From Enterococcus sp. 9D6_DIV0238 (GTDB lineage: Bacteria > Bacillota > Bacilli > Lactobacillales > Enterococcaceae): a DNA stretch of 64,000 nt. The position numbers and the translations under genes are program-made. Positions 54,205 to 62,807 of this stretch are shown here, one piece after another. Every line of letters starts with the position of its first letter. Within the stretch, counting starts at the first letter, position 1. The stretch is taken from the NCBI RefSeq assembly GCF_002174455.2, contig NZ_CP147246.1:2011501-2075500 (forward strand), given 5' to 3'. The notes under the pieces were generated by a model. That model was not told where the DNA came from and did not search any database. It saw nothing but the letters and a program-made list of their open reading frames with translations.

Positions 54205-55176
54205 TTAATCAAAGTGTTTCTCAAAAAAAGCTGAAATTTTCTCAAATGGAATGACCTCCAACTGGTCATACAAGTCTGTGTGGGATGCATTTGGTAGAAT
54301 CAGCAGCTCTTTGTTTTTACCAGTTAATCGTTTAAACGCATCTTGACTGAAATAGAGAGAGTGGGCCTTTTCACCATGAATCATTAAAACAGCACTGCGA
54401 ATTTCATTGCTGTACTGCAAAAGAGGCATGTTCATAAAAGAAAGCGATGAAGTAATGTTCCAGCCGTCCGTTGAGTTGAGGGATCGTTCGTGATAGCCGC
54501 GAGCAGTTTTATAATAGTCATGATAGTCTTTGACAAAGTATGGAGCATCTTCAGGTAGCGGATCGATCACGCCGCCGGCTCTTGTATAAGATCCATTTTT
54601 GTAATCTATTATTCGTTGTGCATTTAAATTTTTACGCAGATCATATCGGGCATCTTCATTCATCCCATCAAAATAGCCATTGGCATTTACACGAGACATA
54701 TCGTACATTGTCGCGGTAACAGTCACTTTGATTCGTGTATCGATGGCAGCTGCATTCAATGCCATACCGCCCCAGCCACAGATTCCGAGGATACCGATTT
54801 TTTCCGGATCGACATGGTCTAGTGTAGAAAGAAAATCGACTGCTGCTTGAAAGTCTTCTGTGTTGATATCAGGAGAAGCAACGTAGCGGGGCTGACCACT
54901 ACTTTCACCTGTAAAAGACGGATCAAACGCAAGGGTCAAAAACCCTTTTTCAGCCATTGTTTGTGCGTATAATCCTGACGATTGCTCCTTAACTGCTCCA
55001 AACGGTCCAGCAACAGCGATCGCAGCTAATTTACCAGTGGAGTTTTTGGGCTCGTAAAGATCTGCAGCCAAGGTTAACCCATATCGCGTATGAAAAGTTA
55101 CTTTTCGGTGATCGACCGTATCACTTTTCGGAAAAACTTTGTCCCAGCTTTGTGTCATTGTTAAATGTTCCATCAT
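54205..55176 (-). CDS. Alpha/beta hydrolase with Cys at the nucleophile elbow
   Basis: 323 residues. Dienelactone-hydrolase/YcjY-like fold: VAGPFGAVKEQSSGLYAQTMAEKGFLTLAFD (oxyanion part), FTGESSGQPR, nucleophile elbow LGICGWGGMAL with Cys133, and His in LPNASHTDLYD (~300). The Cys in place of the usual Ser is as in dienelactone hydrolases. Substrate unknown. RBS AAAGGAG. Divergent from and probably activated by the neighbouring MerR protein. Confidence 0.85.
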   Translation of the reverse strand: MMEHLTMTQSWDKVFPKSDTVDHRKVTFHTRYGLTLAADLYEPKNSTGKLAAIAVAGPFGAVKEQSSGLYAQTMAEKGFLTLAFDPSFTGESSGQPRYVASPDINTEDFQAAVDFLSTLDHVDPEKIGILGICGWGGMALNAAAIDTRIKVTVTATMYDMSRVNANGYFDGMNEDARYDLRKNLNAQRIIDYKNGSYTRAGGVIDPLPEDAPYFVKDYHDYYKTARGYHERSLNSTDGWNITSSLSFMNMPLLQYSNEIRSAVLMIHGEKAHSLYFSQDAFKRLTGKNKELLILPNASHTDLYDQLEVIPFEKISAFFEKHFD

Positions 55177-55198
55177 ATCATTTCTCCTTTGACTGTAT

Positions 55199-55256
55199 TT
55201 GACAGTGATTTTTCTGTATATTAAAATGATAAAACCTAAACTTGACTTTAGGTCAA
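55199..55256. promoter_or_regulatory. Divergent MerR promoters and operator
   Basis: Plus strand: TTGACA (55199-55204), 17 bases, TAAAAT (55222-55227), for merR. Minus strand: TTGACC (55256-55251), 19 bases, TATCAT (55231-55226), for the hydrolase. The dyad CTTGAC-N5-GTCAAG (55241-55257) lies in the long spacer, as expected for MerR activation of the hydrolase. Confidence 0.85.
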
Positions 55257-55282
55257 GGGAGAAAATGAAAAACGGAGGAAAA

Positions 55283-55726
55283 ATGATGTTTACGATCGGA
55301 CAGGTGTCAGAAATGTTTCATTTACCAATATCGACGTTACGATACTATGATAAAGAAGGTCTATTCCCTAATATGCAAAGAGTGTCTGGTGCAAGACGGT
55401 TTTCAGAAAAAGAAATAGAAGCATTAAGGGTCATCGAATGCTTAAAAAAATCAGGTTTAGAAATAAAAGATATCAAAAAATTTATGGATTGGAGTACTCA
55501 AGGCAGTCAAACGTATGCCCAACGGAAAGAGCTGTTTGAGAAGCAGCGTGTAGTAGTTGAAAATGAAATAGAAAAATTAGAAAAAGTACTGGATATGCTT
55601 AAATACAAATGCTGGTATTATGATATAGCTATTGAAGATGGAGATGAAATGCGCATAGCAACAATGCTGCCGGATCAATTACCTGAAGAAATTCAAGAAC
55701 ATTATGATAATGCACATGCTATCTAA
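55283..55726 (+). CDS. MerR-family regulator (aldehyde/AdhR type)
   Basis: 147 residues. FTIGQVSEMFHLPISTLRYYDKEGLFP, RRFSEKEIEALRVIECLKKSGLEIKDIKKFMDW (shown in part) and a dimerisation helix; Cys116 (MLKYKCWYYD) sits where related regulators sense electrophiles. GGAGG precedes two adjacent ATGs (55283, 55286). The longer frame back to 55199 covers the operator and is rejected. Likely activates the divergent hydrolase. Confidence 0.9.
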   Translation: MMFTIGQVSEMFHLPISTLRYYDKEGLFPNMQRVSGARRFSEKEIEALRVIECLKKSGLEIKDIKKFMDWSTQGSQTYAQRKELFEKQRVVVENEIEKLEKVLDMLKYKCWYYDIAIEDGDEMRIATMLPDQLPEEIQEHYDNAHAI

Positions 55727-55735
55727 TCAAAATAA

Positions 55736-55773
55736 AAACAGCATTTTCTGTTTCCATACAGAAAATGCTGTTT
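55736..55773. terminator. Bidirectional terminator
   Basis: AAACAGCATTTTCTGT pairs exactly with ACAGAAAATGCTGTTT; between convergent merR and hisK. Confidence 0.92.
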
Positions 55774-55778
55774 ACTTT

Positions 55779-56606
55779 TTAAAGAAAGTTTTCCACATCG
55801 GAATAACTACGACCTATATCTGTTAAAGCATGGGTATCAGATCCGTAAACCAAAGGAATACCTAGTTCAAGGGCTTTTTTAATTATCCACACCTGTGGAT
55901 AACTCTGTTGATAACCTTGTTTATAAAATCCCGCAGTGTTTAAATCAAGGCTGTAATTTTCTTGCTTTACTCGGGACAAAAGGGTGTGGACAAGTGCCTG
56001 GTTTTCTAAAGAATAGTCCGTTGCTTCATCAAAGAAATTTTGGAACTTTTGGCATAGAGAGATATGTCCTAAACGCGTAGGCTTCCATTGTCCTAAATCT
56101 GCTTCTAAGGAGGCTAAAACTGTTTGATAATAAAGAGTTTGCGCATGTTCAAAGCTGCCCGAGTGTTCTACAATACCATCTCTATATTCCTCGAAAGAAT
56201 AGTCGATTCCGCGCAGCCCGCTCTTGCCTTCAAGAAAGTGAACAGATAAAATACCATCATCTGTTAGGGGACCATACTCTGTTAAAAAGTCTTTTGTCCA
56301 GTCCTGATAATCAGAAAAATAATCTAGTTCAAAACCAATGTGGATAAGAATATCAGAGGCATATTTTTTCTTCAATAAATTCATCTTCTTAAAATAGTTA
56401 TCCACATCGTTAAGAGCCATTGAAGCAGTTGTCCACACTAAAGGATCTCCGGCTGCTTTTTCCTGTATGCTTGGAGGCAAAGGAGCATGTTCAGTGATGC
56501 TATATTCTTTGAATCCTAATTGGATAGCTCTGCGAATCAACAGTTCTGTATCCTCGACATTGCCATGAGGGCAAAATTCAGTATGTGTATGTCCATCTCG
56601 TTTCAT
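55779..56606 (-). CDS. hisK: PHP-family histidinol-phosphatase
   Basis: 275 residues. PHP metal site DGHTHTEFCPHG (His6, His8, His14), SITEHAPLP, GFELDYFSDY and C-terminal YGSDTHAL. It dephosphorylates histidinol-phosphate; no other his genes are in this window, so it could serve another small phosphoester. GGAGG 9-10 bases before ATG. Single gene. Confidence 0.85.
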   Translation of the reverse strand: MKRDGHTHTEFCPHGNVEDTELLIRRAIQLGFKEYSITEHAPLPPSIQEKAAGDPLVWTTASMALNDVDNYFKKMNLLKKKYASDILIHIGFELDYFSDYQDWTKDFLTEYGPLTDDGILSVHFLEGKSGLRGIDYSFEEYRDGIVEHSGSFEHAQTLYYQTVLASLEADLGQWKPTRLGHISLCQKFQNFFDEATDYSLENQALVHTLLSRVKQENYSLDLNTAGFYKQGYQQSYPQVWIIKKALELGIPLVYGSDTHALTDIGRSYSDVENFL

Positions 56607-56635
56607 GAAAAAAATCCTCCTTGATCATTTGTTAA

Positions 56636-56823
56636 ATAAGAGGTTGAAACAAAAGCGTTTAGATTCGAGAAATAAGAAGCCTTCCCAACGTAGTGATCAT
56701 CACTTGAAATTTTATGTGTTAGCTGATGTGACCGAAGCGTAGTAGCTGCTTTTTTCTCACCATTTATTCGGAATTAGAGTGCGAAACAAAATAGATGTTT
56801 AGGTTTGTCTGGCACTTTTTTCT
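56636..56823 (+). repeat. Dispersed intergenic repeat, copy C
   Basis: Starts GAGGTTGAAACAAAAGCG and TTTAGATTCGAG as at 18230; core 56719-56779 matches copies A and B; ends in a weaker hairpin (AGTGC..AACAAA / TTTGT...GCACT) with TTTTTT. It separates proA from hisK. Confidence 0.75.
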
Positions 56824-56844
56824 TACTCAGATATGCGTAAATCC

Positions 56845-58092
56845 TTACTTGCGATATTGACCATCGCCATAAACGATATATTTCGTAGAGGTCAACTCAG
56901 CTAAGCCCATTGGTCCTCTAGCGTGTAGCTTTTGAGTGCTGATCCCGATTTCTGCCCCAAATCCGAAAACAAAGCCATCTGTAAAACGAGTTGAGGCATT
57001 TGCGTAGACTGCTGCAGCATCCACTTGCTTCAAAAATTGCTGTGTCGCAAAATAATTATCACTAACAATACTTTCAGAATGTTTTGTATTGTAATGATTG
57101 ATATGCTGGATGGCTTCTTCTAAAGAATCCACGACTTTGACAGCTAAGATGTAGTCATTGAACTCTGTTTCCCAATCGATTTCCGTTGCAGGGATGGAAC
57201 GGGAAAAAATCGCTCCTGCTCGTTCATCCGCACGTAATTCGACCTCATATTCAGCTAGCGCTTTTTCGATCACTGGTAAAAATTCAGCAGCGATATCCTG
57301 ATGGATCAACAACGTTTCTGCAGCATTACAAACAGAAGGGCGTTGACATTTGGCATTGACGATGATATCTGTTGCCATTTTTAGTTGTGCATCTTTGTCG
57401 ATATAAACATGGCAGTTCCCTGTACCAGTTTCGATCACGGGAACAGTAGCTGTTGTTAAGACAGTTTTGATCAGGTTGGCACCGCCGCGAGGAATCAACA
57501 CGTCAAGATAGTCATTTAACTTCATCAACTGCTGTGCTGTCTCACGAGAAGTATCATCAACAAATTGGATCGCAAAAGGAGAAGCATTTTTTTGTTTTAG
57601 CGCATGTTGTAATACTTCGACTAGAATTTTATTTGAGTGGAACGCTTCTTTACCTCCACGCAAAATAACAGCATTACCCGTTTTAAAGCATAGACTGGCA
57701 GCATCCGTTGTGACATTTGGCCGAGATTCATAGATGATTCCGATAACGCCCAATGGAACCCGTTGCTTTCCGATCATCAGGCCATCTTCATTTTTCCACA
57801 TTTTCTCGACTTCTCCGATCGGGTCAGGTAAAGTGGCAACTTGGCGAATGCCTTCTGCCATTTCTTTGATCCGATCACTAGTCAAACGTAAGCGATCCAA
57901 CATGGTATCAGTGATACCGTTATCTTTGGCTTGAAGCAAATCTTTTTGATTTTCAGTCAAAATGATGTCAGTATTTTTTTCTAGTTCATCCGCCATATGC
58001 AGCAATAATTCATTTTTTACTTTTGTGTCCATCAGGCTGAGCTGATAAGCTGTTTCTTTTGCTTGTTTTCCTAATATATTTAGGTCAGTCAT
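56845..58092 (-). CDS. proA: Gamma-glutamyl phosphate reductase
   Basis: 415 residues, aldehyde-dehydrogenase fold. Reduces glutamyl-5-phosphate to the semialdehyde for proline. [18 protein letters not shown], catalytic Cys in [14 protein letters not shown], and [17 protein letters not shown] are clear. AAAGGAG lies 9 bases before ATG 58092; the TTG upstream includes the RBS. Starts 19 bases after proB, same operon. Confidence 0.97.
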   Translation of the reverse strand: MTDLNILGKQAKETAYQLSLMDTKVKNELLLHMADELEKNTDIILTENQKDLLQAKDNGITDTMLDRLRLTSDRIKEMAEGIRQVATLPDPIGEVEKMWKNEDGLMIGKQRVPLGVIGIIYESRPNVTTDAASLCFKTGNAVILRGGKEAFHSNKILVEVLQHALKQKNASPFAIQFVDDTSRETAQQLMKLNDYLDVLIPRGGANLIKTVLTTATVPVIETGTGNCHVYIDKDAQLKMATDIIVNAKCQRPSVCNAAETLLIHQDIAAEFLPVIEKALAEYEVELRADERAGAIFSRSIPATEIDWETEFNDYILAVKVVDSLEEAIQHINHYNTKHSESIVSDNYFATQQFLKQVDAAAVYANASTRFTDGFVFGFGAEIGISTQKLHARGPMGLAELTSTKYIVYGDGQYRK

Positions 58093-58111
58093 AAAGCAAT
58101 CTCCTTTCAAA

Positions 58112-58906
58112 CTAAATAAATAATGTGCCGATCATTTCGCCGTCTAAAATATCAAAAATTATTTTGGGTTGTTTGCCATTTGCTAAAATCATCGCACCAT
58201 TGTGTTCAAGGATTCGTTCAGCAGCTTTCAATTTACTGTACATGCCTCCGGTACCAAAACGGCTGCCTTTACCGCCTGCCAATTCTAGAAGTTCCTCGTT
58301 GATTTCGTTGATCTCTGAAAAAAGAGTGGCTTCTTTGTTCGTATTTGGATTGTCAGAAAAGAAACCATCGATATCTGATAACATGATCAGGGCATCTGCT
58401 TGAATGAGTTGTGCAACGATAGCTGAAAGCTGGTCATTATCTCCGAATTTAGTTAAATGATCTAATTCATCGATTGCCACAGTGTCATTTTCGTTGATGA
58501 CCGGAATGATATCCATTTTAAGCAATTGTTCCATCGTATTGATCACATTTTGGCGGCTTTCTGGAAATTCAATGACATCTCGTGTCAATAATAATTGAGC
58601 AATTTGCTGACTATATGTTAAAAAACGTTGGTTGTAAATGTTCATCAGCTCAGCCTGTCCTACAGCAGCCACCGCTTGTTGTTCCGGGATGGTTGGAGGA
58701 CGCTTGTCCATATTTAATTTATTTAAGCCGACCCCGATGGCACCAGAGGAAACCAAGATGATTTCTTTCCCTTGATTCTGTAAATCAGTCAAGGTAAACG
58801 CCAGTTGGTCGATGGCACTTAAATTGATATTTCCATTCGGGTAGATCAAAGTACTTGTTCCGACTTTGATCACGATTCGTTTTGCTTCTTTTAATTGTTT
58901 TCGCAT
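58112..58906 (-). CDS. proB: Glutamate 5-kinase
   Basis: 264 residues, amino-acid-kinase fold only; the C-terminal PUA domain of E. coli ProB is absent, as in many lactic acid bacteria. [40 protein letters not shown] and [18 protein letters not shown] are visible. Phosphorylates glutamate, first step to proline. GTGAGG precedes ATG 58906; longer frame upstream lacks an RBS. Confidence 0.96.
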   Translation of the reverse strand: MRKQLKEAKRIVIKVGTSTLIYPNGNINLSAIDQLAFTLTDLQNQGKEIILVSSGAIGVGLNKLNMDKRPPTIPEQQAVAAVGQAELMNIYNQRFLTYSQQIAQLLLTRDVIEFPESRQNVINTMEQLLKMDIIPVINENDTVAIDELDHLTKFGDNDQLSAIVAQLIQADALIMLSDIDGFFSDNPNTNKEATLFSEINEINEELLELAGGKGSRFGTGGMYSKLKAAERILEHNGAMILANGKQPKIIFDILDGEMIGTLFI

Positions 58907-58933
58907 GATTGACCTCACATAGATACTAATGAA

Positions 58934-58958
58934 GAGACAAAACGGTTCGTCTTGTCTC
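58934..58958. terminator. Small hairpin between DUF1015 and proB
   Basis: GAGACAAAAC pairs with GTCTTGTCTC across 5 bases; no strong T-run. It may partly separate the ser and pro genes. Confidence 0.5.
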
Positions 58959-58993
58959 AACATCTAAATTAATTCTATTTTACAGCTTTCTGC

Positions 58994-60232
58994 TCATTTT
59001 GTCTCTAAATCATGAACAAATAATCCGCTTAATAATTTTGGTTCAAACCAAGTTGATTTTGGCGGCATGATTTTTCCAGCATCTGCCACATTCAGCAAGT
59101 CATCCATCGTTGTCGGATAAACTGAAAAAGCAACTGTCCATTCACCACTATCTACCGCTTGTTCCAATTCCTTCATTCCGCGAATGCCTCCAACAAAATC
59201 GATTCGTTTATCTGTTCGGATATCCTGAATCCCGAAAAGATCGGCGAATACGTGATTTTGAAGTAGAGAAACATCTAATCCATCTACTGGATCGTCTGAC
59301 AAGATGCTGTTTTTGGCTGTTAATTGATACCATTGTCCAGCTATATACATGCCAAATGTTTTTGGTTGATCAGGTTTACCTGCTTCAACTTTTTCTACAG
59401 TGAATATCTTTTCTAAACGCGTAAAGAAATCAGCCTTGATCGGAACGTTCAAAATTCGATTGTAGTCTAGGATCTCGAGTTCTTCTTTTGGAAAAATCAC
59501 TGATAAAAAATAGTTGAACTCTGCTGTTTCAGGTGCGTTAGGTTGTGTTTCTTTTTTCTTTTGTCCTACTTTGACTGCGGACTCTGTCCGATGGTGACCA
59601 TCAGCAATATATAATGCAGGAACTTCTTGGGCAAATGCTGTTTCTAGTTGCTCGATCACATGGGTATCATTGATCAGCCATACTCGATGAATAACATCGT
59701 GGAAGCCAGTAAAATCATAGACTGGTGTTTGTGTTTTTTTCCAGAAGTCCATCAATTCTTGAATCGTTTGATTACGGCGATAGGTTAGAAAAATCGGGCT
59801 GGTGTTTGCATCACAAGCTTCGATATGACGGATGCGATCGACCTCTTTTTCTGGTCGTGTAAATTCATGTTTTTTGATTTTTCCATCAGTGTAATCAGCG
59901 ATTGCTGTACAAGCGACAAGCCCTGTTTGAGCTCGACCATTCATGGTTAATTCATAAAGATAGAAGAGTGGCTGATCATCTTGTATAAGCCATTGTTTTT
60001 GTAAAAAGGCTTGTAAGTTGTCGGCAGCTTTTGCATAGACTTGATCATCATAAGGAGACAAACTTTCAGGCAAATCGATTTCAGCTTTATCAATGTGTAG
60101 ATAAGAATAGGGATTGTTTTTTCCCAGTTCTCTTGCCTCTTGAGAGCTTAGAACATCATAAGGCAGCGTAGCGATTTGTGCGCTAAATTTTTCCGAAGGA
60201 CGAATCCCTTTGAATGGATGGATCATGACCAT
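58994..60232 (-). CDS. DUF1015 family protein linked to serine genes
   Basis: 412 residues, full-length DUF1015: HPFKGIRPSEKFSAQIATLPYDV, KKHEFTRPEKEVDRIRH, and the signature ADGHHRTESAVKVG. The family commonly follows serA in Firmicutes; its reaction is unsettled. ATG overlaps the serA stop by one base (TAATG); RBS GGCGGTGAG lies in serA. Start may also be the ATG two codons later. Confidence 0.9.
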   Translation of the reverse strand: MVMIHPFKGIRPSEKFSAQIATLPYDVLSSQEARELGKNNPYSYLHIDKAEIDLPESLSPYDDQVYAKAADNLQAFLQKQWLIQDDQPLFYLYELTMNGRAQTGLVACTAIADYTDGKIKKHEFTRPEKEVDRIRHIEACDANTSPIFLTYRRNQTIQELMDFWKKTQTPVYDFTGFHDVIHRVWLINDTHVIEQLETAFAQEVPALYIADGHHRTESAVKVGQKKKETQPNAPETAEFNYFLSVIFPKEELEILDYNRILNVPIKADFFTRLEKIFTVEKVEAGKPDQPKTFGMYIAGQWYQLTAKNSILSDDPVDGLDVSLLQNHVFADLFGIQDIRTDKRIDFVGGIRGMKELEQAVDSGEWTVAFSVYPTTMDDLLNVADAGKIMPPKSTWFEPKLLSGLFVHDLETK

Positions 60233-61419
60233 TAATAACTCACCGCCTCAGTATTTTTGATGGTTCTGACACGAATGATGTTTTCTGATGACTGGATTTT
60301 TGCGGCCGCAGCTGCAATTTTTTCTTCATCTGTTTCAGCAATATCAAGAATGGTGTATGCATAATCATCTCGGCTGCGATTGATCATATTGTCGATATTG
60401 ATATCTAATGTAGCGATGCTGGTTGAAATTTGACCAAGCATATTTGGCACATTTCTATGAATGATCGTTAAACGATAAGGTGAATTGAAGCTCATTTCTA
60501 CCGTTGGGAAGTTGACAGAACGTTTGATATTGCCTGTTTCCAAAAATTTCTTCAATGTTCGCGCCGCCATTTTAGCACAATTAACTTCTGCTTCTTCTGT
60601 TGAAGCGCCTAAGTGAGGTAAAACTAAAATGTTTTCGTTGTTCAATAAACGTTCGTCTGCGAAATCAGTGACAAAATTGCTGATTTCTCCTTGATCGATA
60701 GCATCAAGAACCGCAGATGTTTCAACTAACTCACCACGGGCAAAGTTTAAAAGAACGGCTGTCTTTTTCATTTGCTTCAATTGTTCTTTGCCGATCAAAT
60801 GATGGGTATTTTCTGATAATGGAACATGAATAGTAATAAAATCACAGGTTTTTAATACTTCTTCCATACTTTGCGCTCGTTTGACCCGTCGAGAAATACT
60901 CCACGCGGTATCAACAGAAACGAAAGGATCAAAGCCTGTTACTTCCATCCCCAAGCGGTAAGCGTCATTAGCGACCATGGCACCAATGGCGCCTAACCCG
61001 ATGACACCTAATTTTTTTCCTTCAAGCTCAGTTCCAGCAAATTGCTTTTTTTGAGCTTCTGCTTGTTCTTCGGCGTCTGCTCCTGTTAAGGTTTGGACCC
61101 AGTTTGCCCCTTTTAGGATCGGGCGGACAGATAATAATAAGCAGGCGATGACCAACTCTTTTACCGCATTAGCATTGGCGCCAGGTGTGTTAAAGACGAC
61201 GATTCCGTCTTCTGTACATTGTTTAACAGGGACGTTGTTAGTGCCTGCACCTGCTCGAGCAACTGCTAGCACAGAGTCAGGAAAATCATAATCATGAAGT
61301 TTTTGACTACGCAGGATGATACCAGCAGGGGTTTCAGTTTGATTTATCGTAAAGTTTTGCTCATCAAAACGGGCTAGCCCAACTGGAGCAATGGCATTGA
61401 ATGTTTTAATATCATACAT
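60232..61419 (-). CDS. serA: D-3-phosphoglycerate dehydrogenase
   Basis: 395 residues, short form. Rossmann GVIGLGAIGAMVAND, catalytic Arg in NFARGELVET, Glu in DFADERLL and His in LPHLGAST. A C-terminal ACT domain (~320-390) probably senses serine. Oxidises 3-phosphoglycerate, first step to serine. RBS GGAGG. Directly follows serC. Confidence 0.95.
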   Translation of the reverse strand: MYDIKTFNAIAPVGLARFDEQNFTINQTETPAGIILRSQKLHDYDFPDSVLAVARAGAGTNNVPVKQCTEDGIVVFNTPGANANAVKELVIACLLLSVRPILKGANWVQTLTGADAEEQAEAQKKQFAGTELEGKKLGVIGLGAIGAMVANDAYRLGMEVTGFDPFVSVDTAWSISRRVKRAQSMEEVLKTCDFITIHVPLSENTHHLIGKEQLKQMKKTAVLLNFARGELVETSAVLDAIDQGEISNFVTDFADERLLNNENILVLPHLGASTEEAEVNCAKMAARTLKKFLETGNIKRSVNFPTVEMSFNSPYRLTIIHRNVPNMLGQISTSIATLDINIDNMINRSRDDYAYTILDIAETDEEKIAAAAAKIQSSENIIRVRTIKNTEAVSY

Positions 61420-62511
61420 TTAGTTCGTTCCTCCATTTTCTGCTTCAAATTTTTTCATGAATGTAACTAGGGCCTCAACACCTGCTTTGGGAAATGCGTT
61501 ATAAAGACTAGCGCGCATACCGCCGACAGAACGATGTCCTTTGAGGTTTTCAAATCCAGCTGCCAAAGCTTCTTGATTGAACTTTTTATCAAGAACTTCG
61601 TCTTCAGTCACAAATGGAATGTTATTGATCGAGCGGTCCTTTTTAACAACTGGAGAAGAAAATAGGCTAGATGCCTCGATCTCGTCATATAAAAGTGCGG
61701 CTTTTTCCTTATTTTGTTTTTCCATTTGACTAACTCCACCGTGTTCTTTGATCCATTCAAAGACAAGCTTTGCCATATAAATACTATAGGTTGGCGGTGT
61801 ATTGTACATAGAACCATTTTTCGCATGAATATCATAATCTAACATAGCGCTTAAGACGTCTGCCTGACCGATCAGATCTTCACGAACGATCACAACTGTC
61901 AGACCAGCTGGACCAATATTTTTTTGTGCACCAGCGTAAATCAAGCCAAAATCAGCTACATTGTAATCGATAGATAAAATATTTGATGACATGTCGGCAA
62001 CAATAGGAACATCACCAGTATCTGGTAAATCATAAATGGTTGTTCCTTCAATCGTATTATTCGTTGTGATGTGCACATAAGCAGCATCTTGCGGGATATC
62101 TTCTCTACGGATTTCAGGGATATAAGTGAAATTTTGGTCTTCACTAGAAGCAATCACTTCAACGGCTACATTGTCGATCTTCTTAGCCTCACTGATCGCT
62201 TTTTTCGCCCAAGATCCTGTATTGACGTACAAGGCCTTCTTGTTTTGCGCAAGGTTTAAAGGAACCATCGTAAATTGTGTACTAGCACCACCTTGCAAGA
62301 ATAGTACTTTATAATTATCGGGAATATTCATCAATTCTCTGAGTAAAGTTTCAGCATCTTCAATAATAGCTTCAAAAAGGGAGGAACGATGACTCAACTC
62401 CATTACGGACATGCCGCTGTTTTCATAGTTCACCAATTCGGATTGGGCTTTTTCCAAAACACTTTTTGGTAGAACGGCGGGACCAGCTGAAAAATTATAA
62501 ACAGTTTTCAT
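61420..62511 (-). CDS. serC: Phosphoserine aminotransferase
   Basis: 363 residues. [16 protein letters not shown] start, GGASTQF, PLP-lysine in [12 protein letters not shown], and RHRSVGG-like [15 protein letters not shown] near the end. Converts 3-phosphohydroxypyruvate to phosphoserine. AAAGGAG precedes ATG 62511; the frame to 62547 overlaps that RBS. First gene of the leftward ser operon. Confidence 0.96.
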   Translation of the reverse strand: MKTVYNFSAGPAVLPKSVLEKAQSELVNYENSGMSVMELSHRSSLFEAIIEDAETLLRELMNIPDNYKVLFLQGGASTQFTMVPLNLAQNKKALYVNTGSWAKKAISEAKKIDNVAVEVIASSEDQNFTYIPEIRREDIPQDAAYVHITTNNTIEGTTIYDLPDTGDVPIVADMSSNILSIDYNVADFGLIYAGAQKNIGPAGLTVVIVREDLIGQADVLSAMLDYDIHAKNGSMYNTPPTYSIYMAKLVFEWIKEHGGVSQMEKQNKEKAALLYDEIEASSLFSSPVVKKDRSINNIPFVTEDEVLDKKFNQEALAAGFENLKGHRSVGGMRASLYNAFPKAGVEALVTFMKKFEAENGGTN

Positions 62512-62541
62512 ACATCTATCTCTCCTTTGATATGCTCTTTC

Positions 62542-62579
62542 ATTCACTATTATGTATAGTAAATGTGAAAACCATTATA
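62542..62579 (-). promoter_or_regulatory. ser operon promoter region with dyad
   Basis: Minus strand TATAAT at 62579-62574 (-35 poor). Just downstream is the dyad ATTCACTAT-N5-ATAGTAAAT (62542-62564 on plus). It is well placed for a repressor at the start point. Confidence 0.6.
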
Positions 62580-62807
62580 ACAGAAAGCTTAAATTAAAAA
62601 AAGATTAAAAAGTAAGTTTCGATATTTTTTTCACAAATATTTTCAAAAGGAGTAAAAAAAGCCAAAATTTCTGTCAAAGTAAAATGAAAACCTTCTATTT
62701 TTACGTATCTATCAGTAGCTGAGTAAATTTGCTCCGTCATTGATTTTACTTTTCTGATGAACGTGGTAGACTACCTACATACAAACAGTTTTAAAGGAGA
62801 ACGCAAC
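62580..62807. other. Divergent spacer, no gene
   Basis: About 230 AT-rich bases between serC(-) and the membrane protein (+). Apart from the ser promoter edge I see no hairpin, repeat or small gene; AAAGGAG at its right end is the RBS of the next gene. Confidence 0.4.
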
